Assembly: GCA_964632945.1 (NCBI GenBank)
Contig: CAZWCX010000072.1
Location: forward strand, 1-38,228
Length of the DNA stretch: 38,228 nt
Direction of reading: 5' to 3'
Origin: CAZWCX01 sp964632945
Lineage (GTDB): Bacteria > Planctomycetota > MHYJ01 > WSZJ01 > CAZWCX01
Under the pieces are notes generated by a model. That model was not told the origin of the DNA, did not search any database, and was given only the letters and a program-made list of their open reading frames with translations. The position numbers were made by a program, and so were the translations under genes. Positions within the stretch are counted from its first letter, which is position 1. Each line of letters opens with the position of its first letter. Of the stretch, positions 8,111 through 16,357 are shown in pieces.

Positions 8111-9406
8111 GTGGACCGGGATGCCCCGGCTTCGGACCGGCGACCGGAGAGGCCGCCGCCCTGCGATCGTCCGGCGCTGCCGGCGCGCGAGCGGCGCATC
8201 GTCCATGTGGACGTGACGGCGTTCTGCGTCGCGGTGGAGCGTGTGGTGGAACCGCGCTTGCGCGGACGACCGGTGCTGGTGGCGCCGCTGCACTCGCCGC
8301 GCGCGGTGGTGTGCGACGTTTCGACCGAGGCGTGGCAGGCCGGCGTGGCGCGCGGGATGCCGGTGGTGCGCGCGCGGCGAATCTGCCGCGACGCCGCGGT
8401 GGTGCCGCCGCATCCCGACCTTTACCGGCGCGCCACCGCGGCGCTCTTCCGGGCGCTGCACCGCTTCTCCCCCCTGCTCGAACCCGCGGGGGCGGGGCAC
8501 TTCTTCGTCGATCTGACCGGCACGCAGCGCCTGTTCGGACCCGCGCAGGACGCCGCTGCGCGCATCCGCCGCGAACTGGCGCGTGAACTGCGCCTCGACC
8601 CCGCCGTCGGGCTCGCCCCCAACAAGCTGGTCAGCAAGGTCGCCTCGCGCACGACCAAGCCGGTCGGCCTGCGCGCGGTGCGGGACGGCGACGAGGCCCG
8701 CTTTCTCGCTCCGCTGGCGGTCCGCCTCCTTCCCGGCCTGGGCGTGCCCGTGCTCCTGCGCATGGACGAGCTCAACCTGCGCTGGATCCGCGAATTGGCC
8801 GCGCTGACGCGGGAGCAGCTAGCGCTCGCCTTCGGCGCGTGCGGTCCGCCCCTCGCCGAGCGAGCGCGCGGCATCGATCCCGCCCCCGTCCTTCCCGCCG
8901 GCGAGACCGAGCCGGCGGTACGGCGCGAGGTGGTGCTGCCGGAGGACAGCAACGATGACGAGGTCCTGATCGCGCACCTTTACCGGCTGGTGGAGGAAGC
9001 GGTGCGCGACCTGCGCCTTCGCGGCCGCTGGGCGCGCCGGATGGCGGTGACGGTGACCTGCACCGACGGGATGGAGGCCGAACGGGGCGCGGCCCTGGCG
9101 CGGCCGACCGACGTCGACTTCGATCTTTACCCGGTGGCGCGGACGCTGTTGGCCAAGGCGTGGACGCGGCGGGTGCGCGTGCGCCGGCTGGCCGTACGCC
9201 TGGACCAGCCGGCCACGCCCGACCCGCAGCTGGGGCTCTTCGATGCGCCGACCGCCGGGGACGGCGCCGCGGCGGATACCCTCCGGCGCCCGGACAGCGC
9301 GCGACGCACGCTCGCCGCCGCCGTCGACCACGTGCGCGCCCGCTTCGGATGGGACACGCTCCGGGTCGCCCGCGCCGCGGCAGCCGTCCCGCCCCGGGAT
9401 GAGTGA
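8111..9406 (+). CDS. Y-family DNA polymerase homologue lacking catalytic acids (DinB/ImuB-like)
   Basis: 431 residues with the DinB layout: palm start at HVDVTAFCVAVE (32-43), fingers segment, AVGLAPNKLVSKVASRTTKP (165-184, typical of DinB), thumb and a little-finger domain to about 365. The first metal ligand D34 is kept. The block that reads S-L-D-E-A-Y-L-D-V-T in E. coli DinB is G-A-G-H-F-F-V-D-L-T here (residues 127-136), so the paired catalytic Asp/Glu are G129/H130. The steric-gate position is C39 instead of an aromatic. QLGLF at 373-377 fits a beta-clamp-binding motif. ImuB proteins likewise keep the fold and clamp motif without polymerase activity, so a scaffold role in damage tolerance is the best inference. 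No imuA or dnaE2 is adjacent. The GTG at 8111 is the first start in frame; the ~28 residues before the domain are Arg/Pro-rich and may not all be translated. Confidence 0.8.
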   Translation: MDRDAPASDRRPERPPPCDRPALPARERRIVHVDVTAFCVAVERVVEPRLRGRPVLVAPLHSPRAVVCDVSTEAWQAGVARGMPVVRARRICRDAAVVPPHPDLYRRATAALFRALHRFSPLLEPAGAGHFFVDLTGTQRLFGPAQDAAARIRRELARELRLDPAVGLAPNKLVSKVASRTTKPVGLRAVRDGDEARFLAPLAVRLLPGLGVPVLLRMDELNLRWIRELAALTREQLALAFGACGPPLAERARGIDPAPVLPAGETEPAVRREVVLPEDSNDDEVLIAHLYRLVEEAVRDLRLRGRWARRMAVTVTCTDGMEAERGAALARPTDVDFDLYPVARTLLAKAWTRRVRVRRLAVRLDQPATPDPQLGLFDAPTAGDGAAADTLRRPDSARRTLAAAVDHVRARFGWDTLRVARAAAAVPPRDE

Positions 9407-9492
9407 CCCGGCGTAGACCCGGCCGGGCCGCTCCCCCCGGCGCCCCGGGGACCTGCCCGCCCTTCACCCCGATCCGGACGGCGGGGACCGCG

Positions 9493-9933
9493 TCAGGTCG
9501 GCCGGGTCAACGCCAACCACTGAAGACCGATCGACTTCACGATCTCCGTGAACCGCTTGAAATCCACCGGCTTGACGTGGTAGCCGGCGATCCCCAGTGC
9601 CTGCGCCCGCGCAATGTCGCCGGGCTCCCGGGAGGAAGTGAGAACGACGACCGGGAGATCCGGGAAGGAAGATTGACTGCGAATCCACTCCAGGACCTCG
9701 AGGCCCGATCGCTTGGGCAGCTTGAGATCGAGCACCACGAGCGCGGGGAGCGGAAACCGGACCCGGTCCTGGTACGGGCCGACCCCGCGCAGGTAGGCCA
9801 CCGCCTCTTCTCCGTCCCGGGCGAGGCGGACGTGCTCCCCGACACCCGCGCCATCCATCCCGCGTCGGATGAAGATCACGTCGTTCGGGTCGTCCTCGAC
9901 GAGAAGGATGACCGAGTGCGCCCCGCTCGTCAT
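9493..9933 (-). CDS. Single-domain response regulator (CheY/Rcp1 type)
   Basis: A 146-residue receiver domain without an output domain. The acidic pocket is E13-D14-D15 (LLVEDDPND), the phospho-acceptor is D69 in VVLDLKLPKRSG, the conserved Thr is in VVLTSS, and the Lys is in HVKPVDF. The insertion before the phosphorylation site and the LKLPKRSGLEVL wording are typical of the Rcp1-like family often paired with PAS/phytochrome-type kinases. The start is the ATG at 9933, which overlaps the kinase stop in ATGA; the two genes are therefore translationally coupled and the kinase upstream is the obvious partner. It probably acts through protein-protein contact or as a phosphate sink. Confidence 0.9.
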   Translation of the reverse strand: MTSGAHSVILLVEDDPNDVIFIRRGMDGAGVGEHVRLARDGEEAVAYLRGVGPYQDRVRFPLPALVVLDLKLPKRSGLEVLEWIRSQSSFPDLPVVVLTSSREPGDIARAQALGIAGYHVKPVDFKRFTEIVKSIGLQWLALTRPT

Positions 9934-12900
9934 GCCGGCGCCTCCGGCAAATCGATCCGGATCCGACATCCGCATCCGATATCGCTCTCGAGACCAACGG
10001 CTCCTCCCATCCGCTCGATCGCCTTTTTCACGATCGCCAGGCCGATTCCCGTGCCGGGGTACTCCTCCTGTTTGTGGAGCCGCTCGAAGACGCCGAAGAC
10101 CCGGGCGTGCTGTTCCGGCGGAATCCCGATCCCGTTGTCTTCGAACCAGAGCCGGACCCGATCCCCGATCGTTTCGGCTCGGATGTGAATGCGGGGCTGG
10201 ACCCCCGGCGCCACGAATTTCAGCGCGTTGGAGATCACGTTGGTGACCACCTGGTTCAGGGCGGCGCGATTTGCCATCACGGCGGGGATCGGCGGATCGA
10301 CCGTCACCTTCGCCCCGCGCGTGTCGAGGTCATGGTCGAGAGTCTGGAGGACGTTCGCAATCGTCTCTTGCGGGTCCACACGCTCGATCGCGACCTCCGT
10401 TCGGGTCAGACGACTGTAATCCAACAGGTCCTGGACGAGGTCGTCCATCCGCCGCGCGGCCTCGGCGATTTTCCGGCAGTGATCCTGGGCCGTCTCGTCG
10501 AGCTCGCGCCCGGCGTAGTCCTGGATCAGCATCTCGCCGAACGCATTGATCGCCCGCAGGGGCGCCCGGAGATCGTGGGAGACCGTGTAGGCGAAGGCAT
10601 CGAGGTGCTGGAAGGCCGCCTCCAGATCCAGTGTGCGCGCGCGCACGCGCTCCTCGAGCTGGTTCTTGCCGGCCTGAATCTCCGCCTCCGCGCGTCTCCG
10701 CTCGGTGATGTCCCGCGCGATCATGGAAATCCCGATCACGTTGCCCCCGGGATCCACAATGGGCGAAACGGTGAGCGCAACTTCGATCGGCGTCCCGTCC
10801 TTCCGCTGCAGGATGGTGTCGTACGGGAGGATCCGTTCCCCGCGCGCGACCCTCTCCGCCACCCGCTTCTCCTCCTCCCGTCGCGCCGACGGGATGACCC
10901 GCGAGACCGTTTCCTCCAGAATCTCCTCCGCGGAGAAGCCGAACATGGCGGCGGCCGCGCGATTCCAGCTGGTGACCGTTCCCGCCAGCGTCATGGTGAA
11001 GACGGCATCCTGGGAAGAGTCGACCACCGACGCGAGCTGAAGGCGCGCCGCCATCGCGCGACGCATCTCGGTGACGTCCTCCATCGCCAGCAGAACCCGC
11101 ACCGGCTGGTCGGACCGTGTCCGCACGCGCCGCCCGTGCAGCAGCAGGACCCTTCGACCGACTCCGGGGACCTCCCGCTCGATCTCGACGTCCTGGAAGT
11201 CGTTCCCATGTCGCACGACCCCCTCCAGTTGCGCGCGAAGCGGAGGGAGGTCCCATTCCTGGTTTCCCAGCTTGCAAAAGACGACGTCCTCGGCCTCCGC
11301 GGCCGGGATCCCGAACGTGCGGTAGAACGCGCCGTTCGCCATCTTCACACGCAGCGACTCGTCCAGGATGAGAAAGGGGTCCCGGACGGAATCGAGGACC
11401 GCCCCCATGAACGCCCGACCCTCCTCCGTTTCGGCGAGGCTGCGCTTCAGGGCATCGATCCCGACGAACACCAGGACCACCCCGTCGATCCGATCGTCGG
11501 AAGCATGGTAGGGCCGAATGCGCAGAGAATACCACCGACCATCGGCGTCCTGCACCTCGCGGTCGGCGGGAACGAGCGTCTCGAGCACCTCGTGGAGGAC
11601 CTGCTCGAGGTCGGGAATGCTTACCGACGGCTTGAAGTCCGTGATCCGACGGCCGACGTCCGCGGGAATCACGTTCAGCAATCGCTCCGCCTGCGGCGTG
11701 AATCGGCGCAGGCGGAGGTCCCGACCCACAATGGCGAGGGGTATGTTGACGCCCGCCATGACATTCGCCAGATCGCTGTTGAGCTGGGCGAGGTCGAGAT
11801 TCCGGTGCTGAAGTTCATCATTGAGGGTCGTGAGCTCCTCGTTGACCGATTGCAGCTCCTCCTTGGAGGTTTCGAGTTCCTCGTTCGTCGACTGAAGCTC
11901 CTCGTTGGCCGAGAGGGTCTCCTCGCTCGATGCGCGCAGCTCCTCGTTGGCCGACTCGAGTTTCTCGACGATGGACCGCATGTACTCTCGGGAGGCGGAC
12001 AGTTGGGACTCGAGTCGGGCAACCTCCGGATCGTCCCTGCCCTGCCGTCCTTCCGGAATCTGCGCCGCAGACTTCGGCTCTGCGGAGGTCCGGGAAGCGG
12101 ATTCCTTGAACAGCACCAGGAAGAGCGGGCCTCCGTTCCCCGGACTCACGATCGGCGCCACTTCGAGGTCGACCTCCCGGAGGCGATCTTCGAACTTGAA
12201 CCGAACCCCCTCCCGCGAGACCCGGGATCCCGTTCGCCTCGCCTCCCGCACCGCTCCGTCGAGGTCGATGATGAGGTCTTCGCGAACCATCTTGAGCACG
12301 CTCGTACCGGGCCTTCCCGGCGCCGGTTTCAAGTAGGGCCCCGTATCGCCACGGACCTGGACCACGTCGCCTCGATCGCTCACGACGATTCCGGCAGGCG
12401 CATACCGGGCGAGCAGAAGCCGATCGACCGTCCTTCCGACGTCGAAATCGTCTTCCGTATCCGTCTCTTTCGGCGTGTCCGACTCCGCGTCCAACCTCGA
12501 TCTCGCGCGTCCGTATGCAGACGCGGCGTGATCCACCCGGGACCCGTGAACCTTCGCGAAGATCCTGTGTTGCAGGTCGACGGGAACGAAGAGCGACGGG
12601 AATCGCTCGAGCGACTCGGCGGATCCCAGCATGAGGAACCCGGTCGGCTTGAGGGCGTAGTGGAAACAGGAGATCACCCGCTGCTGGAGGGCGGGACCCA
12701 GGTAGATCATCACGTTCCTGCAGGAAAGGAGATCGAGTCGGGAGAAAGGCGGGTCGCGTGTGACATCCTGCTGCGCAAAGACACACCGTTCGCGGATCGC
12801 GGCGGAAATCTGCCATCCCCCGCCCTCGGTTCGGGAGAAGAACCGCTTCAGGCGGGCCGGTGAAACGGACTCCGAGATGCCGCCATCATAGATTCCAACC

Positions 12901-14012
12901 CGCGCCGTCTCGATTGCGCGTTCGGAAAGGTCGGTGCAGAACAGCTGCACTTCGAAGCCGCCTCCCGTTTCGTTCAGGAACTCCACCAGCGCGATGGCGA
13001 GGGAGTACCCTTCCTCACCCGAGGAACATCCCGGCACCCAGACGCGAATGGAATCGCTCACGGCACGATCGCGAATGAGCCTCGGGAACACGCTCGCCCT
13101 CAGCGCCTCGAACGCCGCCGGCTCGCGAAAGAAGGAGGTGACATGGATGAGGAGTTCATCGTGGAGGTGTTGAACTTCTCTGGGGTTGACACCCAGATGC
13201 CGCGCATAGTCCGCGAGGGTGTCGGTCTTGCAGATCGCCATCCGGCGTGCAATGCGTCGTTCCACCGTCGACCGCTTGTACGACGAAAAGTCCACCCCGG
13301 TCGCGTCCCGAAGAGTCGCAAAGATCAGTTCCGGCACGCCGCCTGCGGGGGACTGGCGAGATCCTTCCCGCCGGGAGTGCGGCGGCCGCTGAAGAACGGG
13401 GTGTCGACTGATCCGCACCAGTTCCCGTGCGATCTCTTCGGGCGGGAGGACGAAATCGACCGCCCCCGTGGCGATCGCATTCCGGGGCATTTCCCTGAAT
13501 TCCGCCGAGTCGTCCTGGGCGAACGTAATCCCGCCTTCCGCCTTAATGCACTCGATCCCCTCGCTGCCGTCGGACGCCGTACCGGACAGGATGACCCCGA
13601 CCGCCCGCTCCCGACAGGTGTGCGCAAGCGAGATCATGAAGTGACTGATCGATCCGCGTCGCGAGCCGCGGAGGACATCCCTCGGGATGAGGACAAGCCG
13701 GCCATCCTCGATCGTCATGATCGAATTGGGGCGGATCACATGGGCGCACCCGGGCTCCACGCGCACTCCCGGTTCTACGTCGCGGACGGGGATCTTCGAC
13801 GTCCGCGAGAGCAACTCGGACAGGAGGGACGGATGGCTTGGATCCAGATGCGGAATGAGAACGAACGCCATTCGGGTGTCGGCGGGCACGTGTTCGAGCA
13901 GGATGCGGAATGCCTGCAACCCCCCGGCCGATGCGCCGATGGCGGCGATGGGGAAATGTCCGGCGGAGGCCGGATCGGATCCCGAGGAGTCCGGATGGCC
14001 GGGCACATTCAT
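9930..14012 (-). CDS. CheB-CheR-PAS hybrid histidine kinase
   Basis: A 1360-residue soluble sensor protein with no membrane segment. In order: a CheB methylesterase domain (about 20-205) with catalytic triad S28 (GASAGG), H55 (IPHLDP) and D148 (GTASDG); a CheR methyltransferase (about 225-490) with the AdoMet motif VWVPGCSSGEEG near 320 and SCRNVMIYL later; and a linker. Then a long coiled coil (about 660-745) of NEEL/NEELQSTNEELETS heptads, three PAS domains (about 750-860, 870-985, 986-1110) and a HisKA domain with phospho-accepting His in YTVSHDLRAPLR (about 1144). It ends in a HATPase with the N box NVISNALKF, DNGIGIPP and GTGIGLAI. All catalytic residues look intact. Such CheB-CheR-PAS proteins are a known orphan class whose methylation target is unclear. 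GGAGGAG precedes the ATG at 14012. It is coupled to the response regulator. Confidence 0.93.
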   Translation of the reverse strand: MNVPGHPDSSGSDPASAGHFPIAAIGASAGGLQAFRILLEHVPADTRMAFVLIPHLDPSHPSLLSELLSRTSKIPVRDVEPGVRVEPGCAHVIRPNSIMTIEDGRLVLIPRDVLRGSRRGSISHFMISLAHTCRERAVGVILSGTASDGSEGIECIKAEGGITFAQDDSAEFREMPRNAIATGAVDFVLPPEEIARELVRISRHPVLQRPPHSRREGSRQSPAGGVPELIFATLRDATGVDFSSYKRSTVERRIARRMAICKTDTLADYARHLGVNPREVQHLHDELLIHVTSFFREPAAFEALRASVFPRLIRDRAVSDSIRVWVPGCSSGEEGYSLAIALVEFLNETGGGFEVQLFCTDLSERAIETARVGIYDGGISESVSPARLKRFFSRTEGGGWQISAAIRERCVFAQQDVTRDPPFSRLDLLSCRNVMIYLGPALQQRVISCFHYALKPTGFLMLGSAESLERFPSLFVPVDLQHRIFAKVHGSRVDHAASAYGRARSRLDAESDTPKETDTEDDFDVGRTVDRLLLARYAPAGIVVSDRGDVVQVRGDTGPYLKPAPGRPGTSVLKMVREDLIIDLDGAVREARRTGSRVSREGVRFKFEDRLREVDLEVAPIVSPGNGGPLFLVLFKESASRTSAEPKSAAQIPEGRQGRDDPEVARLESQLSASREYMRSIVEKLESANEELRASSEETLSANEELQSTNEELETSKEELQSVNEELTTLNDELQHRNLDLAQLNSDLANVMAGVNIPLAIVGRDLRLRRFTPQAERLLNVIPADVGRRITDFKPSVSIPDLEQVLHEVLETLVPADREVQDADGRWYSLRIRPYHASDDRIDGVVLVFVGIDALKRSLAETEEGRAFMGAVLDSVRDPFLILDESLRVKMANGAFYRTFGIPAAEAEDVVFCKLGNQEWDLPPLRAQLEGVVRHGNDFQDVEIEREVPGVGRRVLLLHGRRVRTRSDQPVRVLLAMEDVTEMRRAMAARLQLASVVDSSQDAVFTMTLAGTVTSWNRAAAAMFGFSAEEILEETVSRVIPSARREEEKRVAERVARGERILPYDTILQRKDGTPIEVALTVSPIVDPGGNVIGISMIARDITERRRAEAEIQAGKNQLEERVRARTLDLEAAFQHLDAFAYTVSHDLRAPLRAINAFGEMLIQDYAGRELDETAQDHCRKIAEAARRMDDLVQDLLDYSRLTRTEVAIERVDPQETIANVLQTLDHDLDTRGAKVTVDPPIPAVMANRAALNQVVTNVISNALKFVAPGVQPRIHIRAETIGDRVRLWFEDNGIGIPPEQHARVFGVFERLHKQEEYPGTGIGLAIVKKAIERMGGAVGLESDIGCGCRIRIDLPEAPA

Positions 14013-14500
14013 GCTCCTCCCCTTTCCCGCACGGCCCCGGACCCCCGGAGCCCTCGAGTCGGTTTGACGGCCGGATTCTTGATCTCCTGGGCCGTCACGC
14101 CGGTGGAAGGCTCGCTTGCGGCGCTTGTCCTCGCGGGCCCTTCGGGTCTCTTGCCTGCATTGTAGCCTTGGCGCCGGATTGGGGACAGCCCCAACCCGTC
14201 GGCTGCGGGTCGGAGTGACGCACCCGGCCGGACCACACGGACGAACCGGGGCGATCGACCCGGAGTCGGCGGGTCGCCGGTCATCGGCCGTGCAGGCCGG
14301 TACGATCTTCCGACTTTACCCGGGACGGGGCATCGGGGCCTCCGGTCGGAGAGGAGCGAGATTGCGGGCGCGTCCGGGCACGTCCGCCGCAAGGCGGAAG
14401 CCGGCTGCGCCCGCGTTGCGCGGGGGAGATTCGACGGTAGCCCGTGGACCCGACCCGCGCGACTCGGACCCAAGTCGTCTTCGGGCCGAGCCTGTCGCGG
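14013..14500. other. Long leader/intergenic region upstream of the hybrid kinase
   Basis: 488 bases between two minus-strand genes without a credible gene. On the minus strand there is a TACAAT -10-like element (14164-14159) and, beside it, GGGGACAGCCCC (14181-14192), a 4-base-arm inverted repeat overlapping where the -35 would fall. Otherwise GC-rich and featureless to me; no tRNA-like or known riboswitch-like pattern was recognised. Confidence 0.5.
14159..14187 (-). promoter_or_regulatory. Weak candidate promoter for the kinase-regulator operon
   Basis: TACAAT (14164-14159) matches the -10 consensus at five positions. The hexamer 17 bases upstream, TGTCCC, is a poor -35 and lies in the inverted repeat GGGGACAGCCCC, which could be an activator or repressor site. 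The leader would be about 140 bases. Confidence 0.3.
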
Positions 14501-14917
14501 TCATTCCGTCCGTGGCCGGATCCAGCAGGCATCGTGCGCCGTCATGCCGATGTGGGGGTAGTAGGCGCGCGCGTTCGGGGCAGCCAGCAGGATGAGCGTG
14601 GTCTGCGGACCGGCGGCCTCGTGGGTCCGCCGAATCAATTCCCTGCCGATTCCCCGCCGCTGGTGCTGTTCGTCCACGGCGAGATCCGACAGATACGCGC
14701 AATACCCAAAGTCGGTCAATGCGCGGGAAACGCCGACGAGCCGCCCCCGGATCCTCGCCGTCACGATCACGTCCGAATGCCGCAACATTCGCGCAATCCG
14801 CTCCGGGTCCCCCACCGGCCGGCGCTCCGCAAGCGTCGAACGAACGAGGACGTCGATCATTTCCTGCGCCGGGAGGTGCGGCTCCAGGGCGTAGGTTACC
14901 GTTTCATCCGCTGCCAT
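14501..14917 (-). CDS. GNAT-family N-acetyltransferase
   Basis: 138 residues of the GCN5-related acetyltransferase fold, transferring acetyl from acetyl-CoA to an unknown amine. The acetyl-CoA-binding motif A is YLSDLAVDEQHQRRGIGREL (about residues 72-91; R-R-G-I-G is the pyrophosphate loop). It is followed by a helix, the strand TLILLAAPNA and YYPHIGM, which places a Tyr and the usual F/Y-Y-x-x-x-G-F-like segment near the C-terminus. The ATG at 14917 is preceded by a strong GGAGGAGG with suitable spacing. It is divergent from the beta-helix gene and separated by nearly 500 bases from the kinase, so it appears to be single. The substrate is not predictable. Confidence 0.85.
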   Translation of the reverse strand: MAADETVTYALEPHLPAQEMIDVLVRSTLAERRPVGDPERIARMLRHSDVIVTARIRGRLVGVSRALTDFGYCAYLSDLAVDEQHQRRGIGRELIRRTHEAAGPQTTLILLAAPNARAYYPHIGMTAHDACWIRPRTE

Positions 14918-15000
14918 GTCCCCTCCTCCGAATCGTTCACGCCATCGTACCGCGAGCGCGCGATCGCGCCGAGGATTCGTTGCCGGGAAGCCCCGGATCG

Positions 15001-15030
15001 TTCCCGAGAATCTCGCGGGTTCGCTATAAT
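15001..15030 (+). promoter_or_regulatory. Candidate promoter for the beta-helix/cytochrome operon
   Basis: A perfect -10 TATAAT at 15025-15030 with TTCCCG (15001-15006) 18 bases upstream as a weak -35. Transcription near 15037 would leave a leader of about 64 bases before the ATG at 15101. Confidence 0.5.
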
Positions 15031-15100
15031 CCCGGCGAACGCAGGGGTGTTTCGACCCGCGGGTCGCCCGCCCCCGGTCGGGAACGAACTCGGAGGAACC

Positions 15101-16357
15101 ATGCGAATGCGCCTTGCTTCCGCGGGACTCGGGCTGATTCTGCTGGCCGGGGTGACCCGACTTCCGGCCACGCCGACGGAGGTCGTCGTGAATCCGGGGG
15201 CGGACGCCGCCGAGAGGCTGCAGGAGGCGCTGATCGAGGCCGTGCCCGGCACCCGGATCCGCCTCCCGGCGGGAACGTATACCTTCACGCGCGGACTCTC
15301 GTTGTCGGTGGCGGACGTCACGATCGCAGGCGAGGGGATGGACCGGACGATCCTGTCCTATCGCGGCCAGACCGCCGGGAGCGAAGGGCTGACCGTCACC
15401 GCCGGCGGTTTCGTCCTCGAGGACCTGGCCATCGAGGACGCGAAAGGGGACGGCCTCAAGGTCCATGGCGTCCGGGGCGTGACCGTTCGGCGCGTTCGGG
15501 TCGAATGGACCGGCGGGCCGCTCGAGACGAACGGGGCGTACGGCCTCTATCCCGTGTCCTGCGTGGACGTCCTGATCGAGAACTGCGTGGCCATCGGCGC
15601 CTCGGATGCCGGGATTTACGTCGGACAGTCGGAGAACATCATCGTCCGACACAATCGGGCCGAGCGGAACGTGGCGGGGATCGAAATCGAGAACTCGCGC
15701 GGGGCGGACGTCTACGGAAACACCGCCGAGGGAAACACCGGGGGCATCCTGGTGTTCGACCTGCCCGGGCTGCCGAAGAAGAACGGCGGCGACGTGCGAA
15801 TCTTCCGCAACACGGTGGCGGCGAACAACACGCCGAACTTCGCCCCGCCAGGGAACATCGTCGCCGTCGTTCCCCCAGGCACCGGCATCATGGTGATGGC
15901 CAACGATCACGTGGAGATCTTCGAAAACACCATCAAGGACCATCGCACCATCAACCTCGCGATCGTGAGTTTTCAGATCGCCGCCCTTGCCGGTCGCGCC
16001 GCCGCGGAGCGGGAGGCGGACCCCGAGTACGTCCCCTTCTCCGAGGCGGTGTACGTGCACGACAACCGCTTCGAAGGCGGGGGGGACGGGCCCAGCGGAC
16101 CGATCGGAGCGATGGTGCAGGCCTTGATCGGGGCGGGACCGGTTCCCGACATCCTTTACGACGGCGCGGTGGATCCGCAGAAGCGGGTGGAGGGTCGGAT
16201 CCCGGAGGAATGGGGGATCTGGCTCGAAAACAACGGCGATGCCGACTTCATCAATCTGAATCTTGCGGATCCTGCCGCGGGCCCGATTCGCGATGTCGCC
16301 AGGCATACGGGAAAGCGGGCGTCGTTGCCGGGAATCACCATCCCGGGGGTGAAATGA
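15101..16357 (+). CDS. Secreted parallel beta-helix repeat protein
   Basis: 418 residues with an N-terminal signal peptide (LASAGLGLILLAGVTRLPA, about 5-23). The rest is a right-handed parallel beta-helix of the NosD/pectate-lyase-like kind: repeated short strands and turns such as GVTVRRVRVEWTGG, DVLIENCVAIGASDAGIYVGQS, NIIVRHNRAERNVAGIEIENS and DVYGNTAEGNTGGILVF. The C-terminal ~100 residues are less repetitive. It resembles a family (TIGR03805 as I recall) that is usually encoded next to a cytochrome-like protein, exactly as here. GGAGG precedes the ATG, and the stop overlaps the next start (ATGA). It probably acts in the periplasm or on the surface, with carbohydrate or matrix binding possible. 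I see no catalytic signature that fixes an activity. Confidence 0.85.
   Translation: MRMRLASAGLGLILLAGVTRLPATPTEVVVNPGADAAERLQEALIEAVPGTRIRLPAGTYTFTRGLSLSVADVTIAGEGMDRTILSYRGQTAGSEGLTVTAGGFVLEDLAIEDAKGDGLKVHGVRGVTVRRVRVEWTGGPLETNGAYGLYPVSCVDVLIENCVAIGASDAGIYVGQSENIIVRHNRAERNVAGIEIENSRGADVYGNTAEGNTGGILVFDLPGLPKKNGGDVRIFRNTVAANNTPNFAPPGNIVAVVPPGTGIMVMANDHVEIFENTIKDHRTINLAIVSFQIAALAGRAAAEREADPEYVPFSEAVYVHDNRFEGGGDGPSGPIGAMVQALIGAGPVPDILYDGAVDPQKRVEGRIPEEWGIWLENNGDADFINLNLADPAAGPIRDVARHTGKRASLPGITIPGVK

Noticed and set aside
8111..9406. Active DNA polymerase IV (dinB)
   Set aside because: The catalytic Asp-Glu pair is Gly-His and the steric gate is Cys, so the name dinB with polymerase activity is not supported.
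10074..12863. 929-residue plus-strand open frame opposite the hybrid kinase
   Set aside because: Composition (Arg/His/Asp-rich) and complete overlap with a well-supported histidine kinase show it is antisense noise.
14009..14473. Minus-strand frame of 154 residues upstream of the kinase
   Set aside because: No domain, poor start context and low-complexity composition; its 3' end overlaps the kinase start. Treated as leader DNA.
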